The translations under genes and the position numbers were made by a program. From NCBI GenBank assembly GCA_001970855.1, contig LSSN01005890.1:1-20307 (forward strand): a DNA stretch of 20,307 nucleotides, given 5' to 3'. Below are positions 19,911-20,307 of this stretch, piece after piece (within the stretch, counting starts at the first letter, position 1; every line of letters starts with the position of its first letter). The notes under the pieces were generated by a model. The model had not been told where the DNA came from. It did not search any database and was given only the letters and a program-made list of their open reading frames with translations. Source of the DNA: Smittium culicis. Taxonomy: Eukaryota; Kickxellomycota; Harpellomycetes; Harpellales; Legeriomycetaceae.

Positions 19911-20307
19911 TAAGCAAACTTTTGTTAAAAATTTTTTAGTACTGAAATTTGCAGTACGTACACCAAAACTCCAAAACAGACCGGTTTCATATGACCCCAA
20001 TATCACAGTTAGGATTGGCGATAAACTTTCAGAGCCCTCCGAATACCTCTGTGGGGTACGCCAAGGGTGCCCAGCCTCACCGATCCTGTTCGATTTTTTT
20101 ATAAATGACATATTCAAGGGAATATCAGGTGTAGAAGTGCCTGGACTATCAAGCCGCATACCAGGACTGCTGTTTGCCGACGATGCAGTCGTGCTGGCCG
20201 ACTCCGCCGAAAACCTGCAAACATCATTGGACGCCATCACTGTGTGGTCGGACACCTGGGAAATGGCTGTGAATGCCTCCAAGTGTGCGATCATGGCTGT
20301 CAACTGC
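19911..20307 (+). mobile_element. Non-LTR (LINE-type) reverse transcriptase fragment, 5'-truncated, runs off right edge
   Basis: Open on the plus strand from the stop at 19908-19910 to the window end. From about 19970 it reads as the palm of a LINE reverse transcriptase: VRIGDKLSEP, CGVRQGCPASPILFDFFIND (motif B), then LLFADDAVVLADS (motif C, with the catalytic Asp pair), and WSDTWEMAVNASKC (motif D region). LINE elements copy their RNA at a nicked target site and often leave 5'-truncated copies. The finger domain and motif A that should lie 60 or more residues upstream are absent, so this copy is probably truncated near 19940. Its base composition is far more GC-rich than every neighbour, pointing to a recent insertion or a family with its own codon use. 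The clade cannot be told from this part. Confidence 0.88.

Noticed and set aside
19905..20303. Minus-strand 132-codon frame, Ser/Thr-rich
   Set aside because: It is the complement of the reverse transcriptase, which has FADD and RQGCPASP motifs on the plus strand.

Overview
The window looks like nuclear DNA of a very AT-rich eukaryote, most likely a fungus. All the host genes are split by short introns of about 58-145 nt. Their donors nearly always read GTA and their acceptors nearly always TAG. Standard stop codons are used and proteins show the usual eukaryotic domain architectures. Early-diverging gut fungi (Harpellales/Kickxellomycotina) are my best guess, based on AT content and gene style. 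That is inference and the sequence does not prove it.

Layout. 1-1074 (-) is the 5' part of the replicative helicase subunit MCM2, cut by the window edge. 1511-2913 (-) is a five-exon shugoshin gene, recognisable only after splicing, because the coiled coil and the C-terminal SGO box lie in different exons. 3567-4381 (-) is a TTC36-like TPR co-chaperone gene with one GC-AG intron. 4618-5001 is a palindromic, TTAA-flanked MITE. 5006-8109 is a gene-poor AT-rich stretch. 8110-9290 (-) is a stop-riddled relic of a pogo/Tigger/jerky-type transposase. 9291-11185 holds no convincing gene. 11186-16057 (-) is a five-exon gene for a 1501-residue HLTF/Rad5-type SNF2 ATPase with HIRAN, SNF2 and embedded RING domains, plus an array of SUMO-interacting-motif-like segments. 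16058-17791 is a divergent intergenic region. 17792-18835 (+) is a seven-exon RNF181-like E3 ubiquitin ligase gene. 18836-20307 is a retroelement-rich edge: a possible decayed gag-like frame on the minus strand and a non-LTR reverse transcriptase running off the right edge on the plus strand.

How the genes relate. MCM2 (fork unwinding), the Rad5/HLTF homologue (fork remodelling and PCNA polyubiquitination) and shugoshin (cohesin protection) are all chromosome-maintenance genes. In a eukaryote this closeness is probably accidental. TTC36 and RNF181 belong to protein quality control and ubiquitin pathways. Repeats and transposon relics fill the spaces between genes. I found no rRNA, tRNA or CRISPR array. 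No single wholly novel system stands out. The most unusual points are the SIM array on the Rad5-like protein, the Asp in a zinc-ligand position of the RNF181 RING, the ATG-adjacent intron of MCM2, the GC-AG intron, the fully palindromic TTAA MITE and the transposase relic that keeps one frame through many nonsense codons.
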